A stretch of DNA of 64,000 nucleotides from Dreissena polymorpha (Eukaryota > Mollusca > Bivalvia > Myida > Dreissenidae). Positions 22,497 to 37,400 of this stretch are shown here, in pieces. The notes under the pieces were generated by a model. That model was given only the letters and a program-made list of their open reading frames with translations, made no database searches and had not been told where the DNA came from. The DNA lies in assembly GCF_020536995.1 (NCBI RefSeq), contig NC_068360.1, positions 899,292-963,291 on the forward strand, written 5' to 3'. A program made the position numbers and the translations under genes. Position 1 is the stretch's first letter; each line of letters begins with the position of its first letter.

Positions 22497-25400
22497 CTGT
22501 AAGAATAAAGAGCTACACAGTAAGAACAAATATATGATGTTAAGAAGAAAATTTCCTGTAAAAATATTTATTTAAATGACCCACATCATGTGAAAATGCA
22601 GTTTACACCATATGTCGACAGTGAAATTGCAGACCAGCCTGCGCATCAACACAATCTGTTCAGGATCTGGTCAGGTCACTGTCCTCTTATTATACCACGA
22701 AACCTTGCATGACTTTATAACGGAAATTGTAGCTCCTGACGAGGTTGCGCAGGCTGGTCTAGAGCTACGCTGGCCTCATAAGTATTTAGACCCATTTTCG
22801 CATGATGCGGCTAAAATGACTTTTCAACTTTCTCTCAACATTCTAAAAAGACCTTTGACTACAAAGCTGACAGACAAATATCTGCAATTTTTGTACTACG
22901 CAATGTACAAATTGAAGAATTTCTCCAACATTATACTAAACATAGTCAAACAGACACCAATAAATAACACAAAGAGAGAGCTTTAAATAAGAAATGCACA
23001 ACTCACGGCACAACTTCCACATGATCCAGAGCCCATTGATCCTTCCCCTCCCCACCATGGACTGGCTGCCACCAGCGGAACTGAACACCCTCCAGCTGAG
23101 CCTGATACGGAAGGTCATATGCCATACGCTTTGGGGTCAAATGATCCGCAGGATCATGCCTAGCCAGCAGTCTCCACTCTGAGCCCTGGAAAAAAGTATA
23201 CCTTATCAATTAAAAGTAAACAGAATTACGAGTCCAGAGTAAAATGAACAAATGTGTTCTTAGACTTGCAACTTAACAAGAGAGCAATGGTGACCCTTGT
23301 ACACTCACATGAGTTAACAAACACAAATTGTTGAAAAATTGAACGGGTGATCTATATTTTTACTCCACTTTACTCACATTCAAACAGCGCCTTCATGTTT
23401 TCAACAAAAACATTCCTACCAAGTTTCATAAAAAATTAAGACAATTTTTTTTGTAATCTCCCTCAAGATGTGAATCTTATCAAGGTTGAGTTCGATTCTG
23501 AGTAAGTGCATCCAGGCAAAATCTTAGAGATACCTTTTTCCCACTCTAGAGACCACATTTATGACTAAATTCTGATGCAACTTAGTCTAGATATTAATCT
23601 CGACTATATCTAGGCTAAGTTTGAATGATGGTCCTATGCAACCTAGAACTAGGTTACGAGATCAAATCTTAGAAAACCTTGTTATCACTGTAGAGGACAT
23701 AATATCTTAATCAATCTTGGTCAGAATATTCACCTTGAAAATATCTAGGCAAAGCTTTAATCTTGGTAACGTGCATACAGAAAACTTAATCAACAGGTTA
23801 AATCTGGACCAAAAAAAATGCAACCACTTTGGAGACAACATTTATGGCTTAATCTCCATGAAACTTGGTCACAATCTTTATTTTGACAACATCTAAGTTA
23901 AGTAGTATTCTTTGTCACATGCGTACAAAACCACAGTCACTTGGTCAAACATTTGAATAGCATTGTTAACCCTCTGGCAGCCACATTAATGTTTCAATCT
24001 TGGCAAGACTTGTCAGAATATCTAGGCCGAAAGCCAATCTGGGTCATGTACGTTCTTAAACAAGGTCTTGATATGAAATTTAAGATAAAACCTTGTTACA
24101 AGTAAGGATGCCATATTTATGACTCAATATTGATAACACTTTATGAGAATATTATTTTTGACAATACCAAGGCAAAGTCAAATGTGTTTAAAAACTAGGT
24201 CTTAAGGTAAAGTTTTAACAATTAGTTTACCTCTAACTCAGGTGAGCGATTCAGGACCACTATGGCCCTGTTATTAAGTTTTATGTCTCAAATGAAAGAA
24301 TAGGTTGGTGAATAAATATCAAGGTTGCCTAACTTGAAATTAAAATTGTGGACAGACAAAACTAGATATTGTCTCTGTATTGACCAATACCCTCACCCAT
24401 GCATCATTTATTCAGTTAAGTTATTAAGCAAGTTGCTACAATCAAGAATATATTGTTGGATACATGTAACTCTGCCCATCACACCTTATTATTGAATACT
24501 AGTGCATAACAGAAACATAACTTACTTATTTTGCAGCAAAACATACATTATTTGCTGAACAGGGCACCAAGGCATAACTTATTTATTGAAAACTTTAGCA
24601 AAACATGCTTTATTTTTGGGATAACTAAAGTGAAGCATATCCTTATTTATTGAAAACTGAAGCAAATGCTAATTAAAAACTTAAATAGTGCATCAAAGCT
24701 TACCTTATTTGTTGAATACTGCAGCAAAACACCCCTGTACTGTGAGGCATCTTCCATTTTAACATTGCACTCAGGTGTTTGTGCACGACATCCTATTTGT
24801 AGCACAAACATTATTTTGCTGAAAAAACAAATTCACACATTGACTCAAATAGTAAATGACAATAAAATGTATACTTTTATTTTCACTACATGTAATGCAT
24901 GAATGTCACAAATCAGTTTATTTGTTCAGTTTACAATTGAAGGTGACCAGTATATACCTTGGTCTAGTAAGGTCCATTTCCACAGTGCGTGCCTCCCTCT
25001 GACCACACCCATTAAAGTACAGGGTCTTGCCATGGGCATATGGTAACAGGGCGCCACATCCAAACCCAATACCTCCACCTGACACCCACTCACAGCGTGT
25101 TGCATAGATGCCATCTTCAAATGAATCAAAGATGCGGCTTGGCTGCTTCTTCAATGGCATACATGACACACCTGCATGAACAGTGAATTTATTACAAAAT
25201 AGTGTTTGTGATTATTTAGAAAAGAATTTTTTTTTAAATCTAATATTTATACAAGTTTATATGACCCGTCAATCAAACCAGGTTATATTGATGTATCTAT
25301 GTCCATCAGTTGATCAATTGGTAGACCAATTTTCTTTTCTTTTTTCCAACCGATGAGGTTGCTTTTTACCACCATCTCTAAAAATGTTTAAATTTTGAAC

Positions 25401-28400
25401 ATTAGGCTAGGCAAAATCGACTCTGAAATTGTTGAGTTACCGCCCTTGAATGATCTGAAAAATGACTATTTGTGCCGTTTGTGATTTTGAAGTCCAACAT
25501 TTTCATCAATCTTTACAAAACTTCATAAAAATATTTGCTTTATTAATATATTAGACGAGATCAATAAGTTCAAGGAATACTTGGGTTATGACCATTAATA
25601 ACTTGAAATTGTCCATGGAACAATTTCTACTTGATTTTTAACCATAATTGATGAAATTGTTTTAGAGAAAAGTTAAATGCTACTTTTAGGACATCACAAT
25701 TGTGACCTTGATGGAGGATGGGCATTTTGTCCATTTTAAGGAGCAAAAATATTAAAAGGTCCATGTTCATGTTCCATACAAAACTGAACTTACTTTAAAA
25801 CATAGCTGGTGAATTACTGTTTTAGGAAAAAAATATTGATTTAACTACAATATGTACATAATTTCATAGACATTAACAAGCTTCATTATGAAAAAGTTAT
25901 TCAAGAGATAAGAGCACATGTGGAAAAAAAAGAAAGAATTTTGTTTAACCCTTTCAGTGCGGGAACCGAATTTTAAAGGCCTTTGCAAACAGTTTGGATC
26001 CAGATGATACGCCACAAAACGTGCATCAGGATCCAAACTGTTTGCTATTCTGATAGTATTATTTGGAAACAAATTGAAGAAAAAGCTAATTTAAGAAATT
26101 CAGCAGACGACATTTTAGCAGACGACAAATTTCCCAGCATGCAAAGGGTTAAAACACTATTCTTCAAGATAACAAAGGATGTTACCAGTGTATCCCTCAT
26201 CACAGTGGCAGGTTCCCCCCTTGCAGTCCCCTCGCCCATGACACATGACAGGGCAGCTCTCCCCGATGTAGATATCGTCCAGGGCCCAGCCCGGAGCAGA
26301 CTGGTTCCCTGTATCCTGGAGCCAACGGAACCTCGTTGTACTGAAAATAGCAATGGAACCTTGCTGTACTGAAATTAGCGACGGAAACTTGTACTGATAT
26401 TAGCAACATTGTCTTTGATTTGATATGAGGGAATAACAATGTTTGGCTCTTCTCTGTCAAAAGGAAAAAAAAAAGATAATAAAGACAATTTATGGAGCTG
26501 TGTTTAACTAAAATTAACAAACAAAATGTTTAAGTAGTGTTACATATTAATATGAAAAGGTGAAACTATGAATTATTAAGCTGAGGTCAACACCAAATTA
26601 ACATAGAAATTGTAAAGTTTGTGCTAAAAGGTCATGAATGAGTTTTATGGTGAAGTTGACATGATTTTTAAGTGTTCACTGCGTAAAATTTACAGACAAT
26701 TGTATGATAAAACTGAATTACCAGTAAGGAGGCATCAGTTCAAAATTTTCAGGCATTATTCATTCAAAAGTATCTGACAAAACATGTCATGTAACTATGG
26801 CAACACACCTGGAGAAAGTTTTCTCTGGTAAGCCGACAGTGACACGAGACCACACAGGGTTTCTGTCCACCGTGTATTCACTGGCAACATGGTACATGTT
26901 GGGGCTACAGTCCATTCTCAGATTCACGTCCGGCAGACACGTGGGTACCACCTCGTGCCATGTGTCCACCAGGGGGTTCTTGTTAAACATGAGTCTGACT
27001 GGAGGGTGGCTATCACACACATTGAAGGCCTTGTTGCACCCAACTACAATCTGAAAATAAGGATGTAAGGATACATTATATAAAATCTGAAATGGTTTAA
27101 TGATAACAAACAAGGACGTGCATTCAGCCAATCTTAGACTAAAGCATAACCAAAAACAAGAGAAACTATGAGATACACATGCATGCCAAATATAAAGCTG
27201 CTATCTTCAATATTGCAACAGTTATTGCAAATGTTAAAGTTTGACCAACTAACAGACAGGGCGAAAACAATATGTCCCCAGTACAGACTGGGGGACATAA
27301 AAGAAACAAACACAAATTCTTAGTGTGAATATACACATGCTACAAATGCTGCTAAAGTCAATACATTTTGTAACAGATTGTTTGTAATGTAAAGCCTTCT
27401 TTATGTCTTAAATCAGTTGAACATAAGTTTGTGCCATAGATTTAGAATAAATCCCACATGTATTAACTGTTTTTCAGTGAAAATTGTGTACCGGGTAGAT
27501 ACTAAAAAAAACAACAAATAACCACTTTTATAATCTTGTTTTGTATTTTTACAAAACATAATTTTATTAAGAAATACAAATGGGCTATACAGACAAAAAG
27601 ATTTACATTGTTTTATTGTGTCTAATGCTCATTTAAAACCCATGTTTCAATCAGAACTGACTTATTAAGTTAACCTTTCCATGTAACTGGTTAACTGAAA
27701 AAAAACTAAACATGTTTAAGCATACTATGAAGAATGTCATATAGCTAGTACAAGTATTTACTTAAATTTCTTTTAATAATTTAAGATTGCTTTGTTGAAT
27801 ACAAAAGCGGCCATATCAGTTAGTGTTTTTTTTAATGTATTATAAAATGTATTCACATAGATTTGTAAATATGTTGAATTTTGGATATATTTATTCCGCG
27901 TTAAAGGCAAATGTGTAAGAAGTTCTATGAACTACACAAATTAACTATGTTCATGTTCAGTATTCATTATTCTATTTGTGTTGGTGCCGATTATGTTTCG
28001 CATCATTATGTTTCGCAATGTGTGGCTTACAAAATATTGTGTTTCCTTGTTTATCAGTTTAAACTTTGTAAAGTTTGTAAATTGCTTATCAAAATATCAA
28101 AATAAGCCATATAACTCTCTACTGCTTGATTTGTATTGACATGTAAGTAAATGTGTCAATACCGTCAACACTAATAGCTACCACTCCCAATAGTACACAA
28201 GCTACATTTTCGAGAATAAAACTAATAAATATTGACAATTATCAAAACAACCATCACTTTGCAATGAAAAAGACACTGGTTTATTGCCTTTTTTACTTTG
28301 ATTATTGATACATTATTGATTCCCGTCGTTGTTGTGGTATATTGTTTTAAGTAGGCCCAAGGGTAATTTTGTAGTATTGCATGAGCAAAATAAAAATGGA

Positions 28401-31400
28401 AAAAAGCATTATTAAAACAAGAGATGTGTTTGTCAGAAACACAATGCCCCCTACTGCGCCGCTTTGATACATGTTTTTTTACCTTTGACCTTGAAGGATG
28501 ACCTTGACCATACATGCCATAATTTTTAAGACCAATTCCAGGACATTGAGTTAAATTGTCCGGGACTTTTGCCAATTTTCCGGGACATGTTTAAAATGTA
28601 GCGATATTTATAGACATATGCATTTTTGGTACGTTTTTTTTGTGTTTCGCATCGTTAATTGCAAAAGTTCGAAAGCCTATCCGAAATACACTTGATCTAT
28701 TAACGTCAAATTAAACATTACTACTTCTGTTACTAGATACAAGCCACGTGTTTTCAGTGTAAGCGTTCTAAACATAGATGGTGACGTCACTGCGTTATTG
28801 TTATTAAGACCGGTGTGTAACGCGTAGTTGTTGATACGACATGGCGAACGCATTTCAAATTCACTTATTATTTTTAACGTATGTTTACTGGGGGTTTAGA
28901 ACAAGACAATAATAAACCAAGTGAGGATGACGTTTTTATATGCTTACTTTTTTACTCAACTTCTTTGTCGGTTAAACGTGCGAACATAAACTGCTTTTAA
29001 TGTTTTACTCAGCGATGTTGGACTTCAGATGTGTGAACAACTATCCTTTGCCCTTACACAGCGGGAAATAATGACGTTGTAGATTAAAGTCAATTAACAA
29101 CCACATTAAACAATGCCGCCTTTTCGGTTTGACCGCGAACGTGAGACAATCGATATGATAACAGGACCCCTGTTAATTGATCGATTTTGACACGTAGCGT
29201 AGTCTGCCTATTCGGGTAGGCATTGTCATGGAGACGCTGCAGATATACACAGATTCGAGGTGCAGTTAAGCCTATTAAGATAAGGTACATGTATATATGG
29301 ATTTGTATATGCCGGGACATTTGACAGATTTCCGGGACAGCGGGACAAGTTCTTCATTTCCGGGACTGTCCCGGACAATCCGGGACGTATGGCATGTATG
29401 CCTTGACCTTTCACCACTCAAAATGTGCAGCTTCATGAGATACACATGCATGCCAAATATCAAGTTGCTATGTGAAGGGACATAGAAGTTATGAGCATTT
29501 TTCGAAACCTAAATGCGAAACCTAAATGCAAAGTGTGACGGAAGGACTGACGGACGGACGGTTCGATCACTATATGCCCTCCTTCAGGGGCATAAAAAAA
29601 CAGTTTCAGGTTAAACACTACCAATTAAGTAAATGGTTAACTGATTGTTTTAGTAGATTAACTGGTTAACATGTTGCATCCCTACTGTTAAGAAATTTAA
29701 CCTTTAAATGACAGCTTTGGCTTCAAAATTGATTATAAAGGGTAAACAAGGGACAAAATTGTCACAAAACCAGGTTTTCATTGTGAAAAAAAAATATGAT
29801 AAAGGGAGAAAACTCAAACTGAACTTTTGAAATGAACAAACAAAATTTACCCCCTTTGTAAGTTTGTTTTTAAAAAAAATCTATTTTTAGTCGTGGCGAC
29901 CTTGACATTGAAGATATTGACGTGATTCTTTCGTGCGACACACCGTCCCATGATGGTGAACAAATGTGGCAAATGATTTTAAAATGTCACAATGAATGAC
30001 ATAGTTATGGCCAGGACAAGCTCATTTATGGCCATTTTTGACCTTTGAACTCAAAGTGTGACCTTGACCTTGGAGATATCGACGTAATTATTTCGCGCGA
30101 CACACCGTCCAATGATGGTGAACAAATGTGCCAAATGATTTTAAAATCTGACAATGAACGACATAGTTATGGCCCGGACAAGCTTGTTCCGCCCGCCCGC
30201 CAGCCTGCCAGCCTGCCAGCCAGCCAGCCAGCCAGCCCGCCCGCATTCGCCAATCTAATAACCAGTTTTTTCCTTCGGAAAACCTGGTTAAAAACTTGGT
30301 TAAAAATGATGTGTTTGATTGAAAATTTAATTTCAAACAGAGATGAAGAAAAAAAGGGAAACTGAAAAGCACAATCTATATTTTAATTTAAATATAGAAG
30401 AAAAAGATTTGATACTGCAAAATAGTAAAAAATTAGCAATACATTTGAAAAAAAAAAGTTCAAAATAGGGATGTTAAACTGCATTTTAAATTAAAGATTA
30501 TACAATTAAAACCATTTTCAGAAGGAAACCAATACAAAACACAGCATATTGTTTAAAGTAAATACCAAGAGAAACAAAATGACAAAGAATTGAAAAAATA
30601 CACACGGACTGACCTTAAACTGCAGGATATAGTTATGTTGAACAATAGCCTGCTTAGTGGTGAAGTGCCTCTGTCCTGTCCCTTCCTCCCACACAATAGC
30701 ACTTCCCTCCTTTTTGCACATTTCCTCTGCAATGTGACCTTGAACGTTGAACTCCCAGGGCTGATCATTCAGTATGACAGACTCATTAAAATGTATCTGA
30801 ACCTGGGCTGGGTTGATCTCATGTCCCCCTGAAAAGCATTTGTTAAGATAATTTAACTGTCACTCTTACAATAAGACAGACATTATTTTCAAAATAATTT
30901 TGATGACAAAAGAGTTATGTTGTGAAGATTGTTAACATTATTAGCAGGTAAATGTTACTTATCCTGACACAAGATGGTAACTACATTCACAACAACTAGC
31001 GCATGTCAATAATTTGCATAAATCAGATGTACACATTAGTTTTTGTGCTGTATGCATGTTGAGAATTTTCTTTGTAAGCAATACATTCTCCTGACATACA
31101 AATGAATTATCACTTGAAGTTGTAATTGATCAATTTAACATTGCAATATGTAATCTCAATATTCACTTACCAATGTACACGTTATCAAGGGCCCAAGATG
31201 GCTGCTCCCTGCTAGGGTCCTGAGACAACGGCTGCCACCAGCGAACCCTGGTACTCGGCGTACGGGCGGTCTGTGGGAGCCGGATGTAGTCGTGCCGAGG
31301 GTCCGAGTAGCCTGTGTAGTCCAGTATGTGGAGGGTGTGCCAGTGTATGCCCCCATCAGTGGAAAACTGGAGGACTACGCTCTGATCATGACTGAAGGGC

Positions 31401-34400
31401 TTGAAGCAGCCTGTACCGTTACCAGCACCACCAATACTTGCCATGTACTGAACAAACCTGTGAACATATGTCATACAAGCATGTACCGTTACCAGCACCA
31501 CCAACCAAGCCATGTGCTGAACAAACCTGTGAACATGTGTGATACTAGCAGCCTGTACCTTTACAAGCACCACCAAAACTTGCCATGTACTGAACAAACC
31601 TGTGAACATATGTCATACAATAATAGATTGTTTGCTTCAGTCTGCTTCTTCATTACCGGTAAATCAATATTGTTGTTAAATTAATATTTTTATTTACATT
31701 AGATGTAAGAAATCGTTCTAAACAGGTTTTTGTTTCAGAGGAAGGGTAAAATATTGCAAGTTTAAAGGATCCTCAGTATCCATACTTAATGCATAATTGT
31801 GATATGCCTTGAAACACAATTTTGATTGATGTAATGTCTATAATAATAATTTGTGCGTAATTATATTATTTATAAATAATTTTGATTAAGTCTTTGTAAA
31901 CCAAAAGATATTTAATATAATCAAAATATTACACAACAACATACAAGCGTAAATGCTAGCACAATACCATGCTATGCTTAAATGAACTGAACAAACTTGT
32001 GAAATCAAGGGGCACTAACAACCTATTTTTATGTTGATATAGACTTTGATCAACAAATAAGCACTTCAACTTAGCCATTTATAACTATAGAGCTTTTTTT
32101 CAAAAGCGACTAAAAATACCACAGCACTGCTTTCTCATAGGAATAGCAGTCAAGCCAATAGCTAAGTCCAAAGGCACTCAGGACATTGTGGAGCAATGGG
32201 CATGAAAAAGATGTCTTGCAAATCTATCCATCATGTTTATAATTTATTTTAAATGTCAATTCAATATCTCAAGAAATGATGAACACACTTTGAACATGTA
32301 ATGCTTTTGCCATAAAAATGGCAAAGTTCAAGAGTACATAACTACAGAATATATGCATCAATGGGCATGGAAAGTGTCTTGCACATCTACACATCATGTA
32401 AAATTTTAATTCTATTACTTGAGAAATGTAGAAGTAGTTTGGTCCACATTTTTATTTTCTGTAAAACATATGGTTCAAGGGAAAATGCTTAAGGAACTTG
32501 TATGGATCACTGGGAATAAAAAAGGTGTCCTGCAATCAGCATGAAATTTGCAATTAAATCGCTTGAGAAATATAAGTGCTCCACAAACTTATAACAATTT
32601 TTGCGGACAGACCGACTAACCAACCAACTAACGGACAGCGTGAGTTCTATATAATATACCTCCTGCCAAACCTTGTTTTCGGGGATATAAATACACATGA
32701 AATGAAATGAGATCTATTCAGGGGTTGAAAATAACAATAACAATAAATCAAAATAGCAAACAACCCAAATAGGGTAGTTAAAAATTAAAAATCTAATTTC
32801 AAATTAAATTTAAAAAAAGGGCAGGAAGAACCAAAATAATTCTTTGAAATAACCAGGAATTCAGATTAACTGTATTTAAAATAATGATGATTTACTGCAT
32901 CTTACATCAGCTATTTAACTTTTAATTGAATACAAATGCCAGGGCAGTGACCTACTTTGCATCTCTAAGGTCAAGGTCATGGGTGACAACCTGCCTCAGT
33001 CCCGGCCCATTCTGTACCAATGCAGTCTTTTCCACCAATGGAATGCAAGCATTCTGAGCAGCGCCACCTTGAATCAACTCCCACTTGGATTTGTCTATAC
33101 TGGCTGTGTCAAAGATATCCTTTAGCTCAGACTGGAAAAAAAACAACATCAATACAATTATATTTATATTTTGTGCAGAGACAGTATCAAATAAACTATT
33201 TATAAACTACAATTTTTTATACACATAATTATTAACAAGATAAGTATATTCAGAGTTTGTGTTTATTTTTATTTTTACATATCAACCAAAACATGTTTTG
33301 TATGGTTTGCTCGAAATATTTACATTATTTCTTTTATTCAATTACAAAGCATTATATGATACATATTTTTGTAATTTTGATTACCAAATGTGTAAGCCTG
33401 AACCTAGAAATTGTGTATTATGTAACAATGCAAATTGTGATTTAACAAATTGTTGACAAATGCATAAAACAACTTATTCAGCAAAGTATTAATTTAATAT
33501 ATGCAAATATAAATTAACAATAAATATGCAAGATCCAAAATCTCATTCATAACGAACAACCTGATGTTTAGCATTCCATGGGTAACAGTTGTCGCCATGG
33601 TGACCCGGGTCACATGTGCAGGTCAGCTGACCTTCCTGACGACAGTTGCCATGCCCACCACAGAGGTCATGACACGCTGGACCAATATACACATCAGTAA
33701 GACCAAAGTTTGTGACTGCCTCAGTATTGTATACAGGACGCTGCTGCCAGCGGAACCTTGTGGCCCTTTAATACATAATAGATAGAGTTGAATATATTGT
33801 AGTGTAAACATAATTATAAAAATATCATAGTGTAAACAATATTATAAAAATATCATAGTGTAAACAATATTACAGTTAAAAAAAAATAGTGTAAAAAATA
33901 TCAAGATTATGAACTTAATATGTTTGGTATAAAGATTAGCTTATATAACTGGGCAACAAAAGTACTAAAATATGAAGTTTCTTTTTTTCTTATGATCTTT
34001 ATTACCTACCATTTTGGAGAAAGATAATCTATGAAATCAAATCTATGAATACATAAGTATTAATATAAACAAGAGATGTGTTTGTCAGAAACACAATACC
34101 CCCTACTGCGACGCTTTGAAGCCATATATTTGACCTTTGACCTTGAAGGATGACCTTGACTTTTCACCACTCAAAATGTGCAGCTCCAGGAGATACACAT
34201 GCATATCAAGTTGCTATCTTCAATATTGCAAAAGTTATTGCAAAAGTTTAACCAAGGTTAAAGTTTGGAGACAGAATGACAGACAGACAGGCCAAAAACA
34301 ATATACCCCCAATCATTCGATCCAGGGACATAAAAACTTGATTAACAAGATGTGTTTGTGAAACACAATGTCCCCCTATATGACGTTTGACCTTGAAAGA

Positions 34401-37400
34401 TGACCTTGACCTTGACCCTTCACCACTCAAAATGTGCAGCATAATGAGATACACATGCATTTCAAATATAAAATTGCTAGCTTCAATATTGCAGAAGTGA
34501 CATTACATGAGCAATTTTGACCCATATATTTCACATTGAAGGATGACCTTGACCTTTCACCACTCAAAATGTGCAGCTTCATGAGATACACATGCATGCC
34601 ACATATCAAGTAGCTATCTTCAATATTGCAAAAGTATTCATAAAATAAGCGATTTGGGCCACATATATTTGACCTCTCACCTTGAAGGATGACCTTGACC
34701 TTTCACCACTCAAAATGTGCAGCTCCATGAGATACACATGCATGCCAAATATCAAGTTGCTATCTTCAATATTGCAAAAGTATTCATAAAATAAGCGATT
34801 TGGGCCACATATATTTGAACTCTGACCTTGAAGGACAACCTTGACCTTGACCTTTCACCACTCAAAATGTGCAGCTCCATGAGATACACATGCATGCCAA
34901 ATATGAAGCTGCTATATTCAATATAGCAAAAGTTATTGCAAAATGTTAAAGTTGGCGCAAACAGACCAACCAACCAACCAACAGACCAACCAACCAACAG
35001 ACAGGGCAAAAACAATATGTCCCCCGCTACTATAGTGGGGAACATAAAAATGATATTATGAAATAAGAAGTGCCTTGAGACTGGCATCCCTTTCAGCGGT
35101 ATGGTGACTCGCTGCCATGTGCCCATGGGATCTCCATAGTAAACGCTGGCCATTGAGGCACCGCCCGGGCATGTGGGGTCATTGGAGAGGCACTGAGGGG
35201 TCACGTACGCCCACGACATACCACGGTCTGTTGAGTATTGCAAATGCATTGGGGCCACTGATGCATTCCAGCTGCGCATGCAACCTATATTGTACCAGAA
35301 CTGCAGCATGTGACCTTCACTTATGTCAAGGTCTTGTGTTGTCATGGTTGCACTTTCGCTGTCTGCTATCGTACCCAATGAAACGTTTTTGCGTTCACAA
35401 TATTTGCCACTCTGCATATTATCTAAAGTGTTCCATTCTGCAGGGTCAATTCCTCCTGAGAAGTCACTCATCATGACATCTGGGTTGACAATTTGACCTC
35501 CAATTCTAAGGTCATCTATCAACCAATCATCTTCATTGGCTCCGCTGTGCTTGAACTGATAGAAGCCGATAGACGTCCCATTGGTCCTGGCTTCGTCAGG
35601 AAGCTTCATAGTAACATAACTGAAAAATAACATATTTGCCTAAAATAAATTGCCTATTTTACCGGTTATTATAACTGTCTTGCTACATATCTCCTTTAAT
35701 ACATATCTGTTAAATAAACAATAATGTTCTGAAAATAAAATTATTTAGTTGGGTTTGAAACTAAATCTTAGCTAGGTGTTATTTATAAAACATACTTTTT
35801 TTATAATTTTGTTTCAAAACTATGTTAATGAAAAAAAAACACTACTTCGTAGTACATTTTTTAAATAAAAAGTCTTTCTTATGTAAATGATAACAATTTT
35901 TTCAGGATTATATCTAGCCACTCACGAAGGGGATCTGTAGTTTAGGTAATGCAACGTGCCAAACGTGTTCCAGTCAACTCCATTAGTGGAATAACCAATC
36001 AGAACGCTCTCGTCAATATCATCTGGGCTCGCGCCACACCCATACAGGAAGTTGAACTGGACAAACTCAGCAGTCGACAAATCCAGTACACGTGACTTCA
36101 TCCCACGTGTACAGTTCTGGAAATGTAAAATTAATTTAAATCTTTTTAATTTTACATTGATTTGTTATTTTCAGACACAAGTAAGATATTATTTCAATAA
36201 ACACATTACATATTATTTTCAGGCAATGGGGCAACATCAAGACTATTTATTCCAATTCTGTCTGGTTTAAATATACAAATTTAACATTATAATACACAAA
36301 ATAAAAAAAATAAAAATTTCTGAAATGAATTTGATACTTACACCAGCAAAATGCAGGGCGAGTCCCGAAGCCATTGTTTTACAAGGTTTTGTTTGTTTAG
36401 CCCCGACCACATATTCCCAAGCCTTGGATGGCACCTCAAACATGTCGTATACGTATCCTGGCAACTGTACCAGGGGTACAGAGCACTCATAGCCACTCCA
36501 GTCCTCATCACATCTACAATGTGTAACATTATGAGCCTTGCTCTGGAAAAACAGGGCTTAATACATGGGCATAAAGTGTCGTCCCAGATTAGCCTTTGCA
36601 GTCCGCATAAACTGGTAATCAGGGGCATAGAACAGCATATGCTAATCTGAGACAACTCTTTAGGCACATGCATCAAGCCTCCAATTCAAGAGCAAGACTC
36701 ATATCAAAAGAATTGTTTAATTCCGGTCCCCGACCCCAGATAAAACATGTTAATGTATGTCAAGATATGAGATATAATCTTCAAACAGGCAGATTATAAT
36801 CAAGGTGTTAAATGTAAAAAATTCCCAGAGCAAATAAAAAAAAATTATGATGTTTTCCTTATTTAACATTATGTTTTGTTTTTATACTGCAGTGCGTAAT
36901 TACACAACATTTTCACAAACTTAACATGTAGAAAACATTTAAATGAGCCAGACTCTGGGATAACTGTGCTTTATGCATGTGCATAAAGTATCGTACTAGA
37001 TCACCCTGTGCAGTCTGCATAGTCAAATCATGGACCTTTACCAGATCACCCTGTGCAGTCTGCATAGTCAAATCATGGACCTTTACCAGATCACCCTGTG
37101 CAGTCTGCATAGTCAAATCATGGACCTTTACCAGATCACCCTGTGCAGTCTGCATAGTCAAATCATGGACCTTTACCAGATCACCCTGTGCAGTCTGCAT
37201 AGTCAAATCATGGAATCGTACCAGATCACCCTGTGCAGTCTGCATAGTCAAATCATGGACCTTTACCAGATCACCATGTGCAGTCTGCATAGTCAAATCA
37301 TGGACCTTTACCAGATCACCCTGTGCAGTCTGCATAGTCAAATCATGGACCTTTACCAGATCACCCTGTGCAGTCTGCATAGTCAAATCATGGACCTTTA

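Noticed and set aside
30045-30372. Frames of about 100 codons on both strands
   Set aside because: They lie in a dispersed repeat and its CCAGCC microsatellite.
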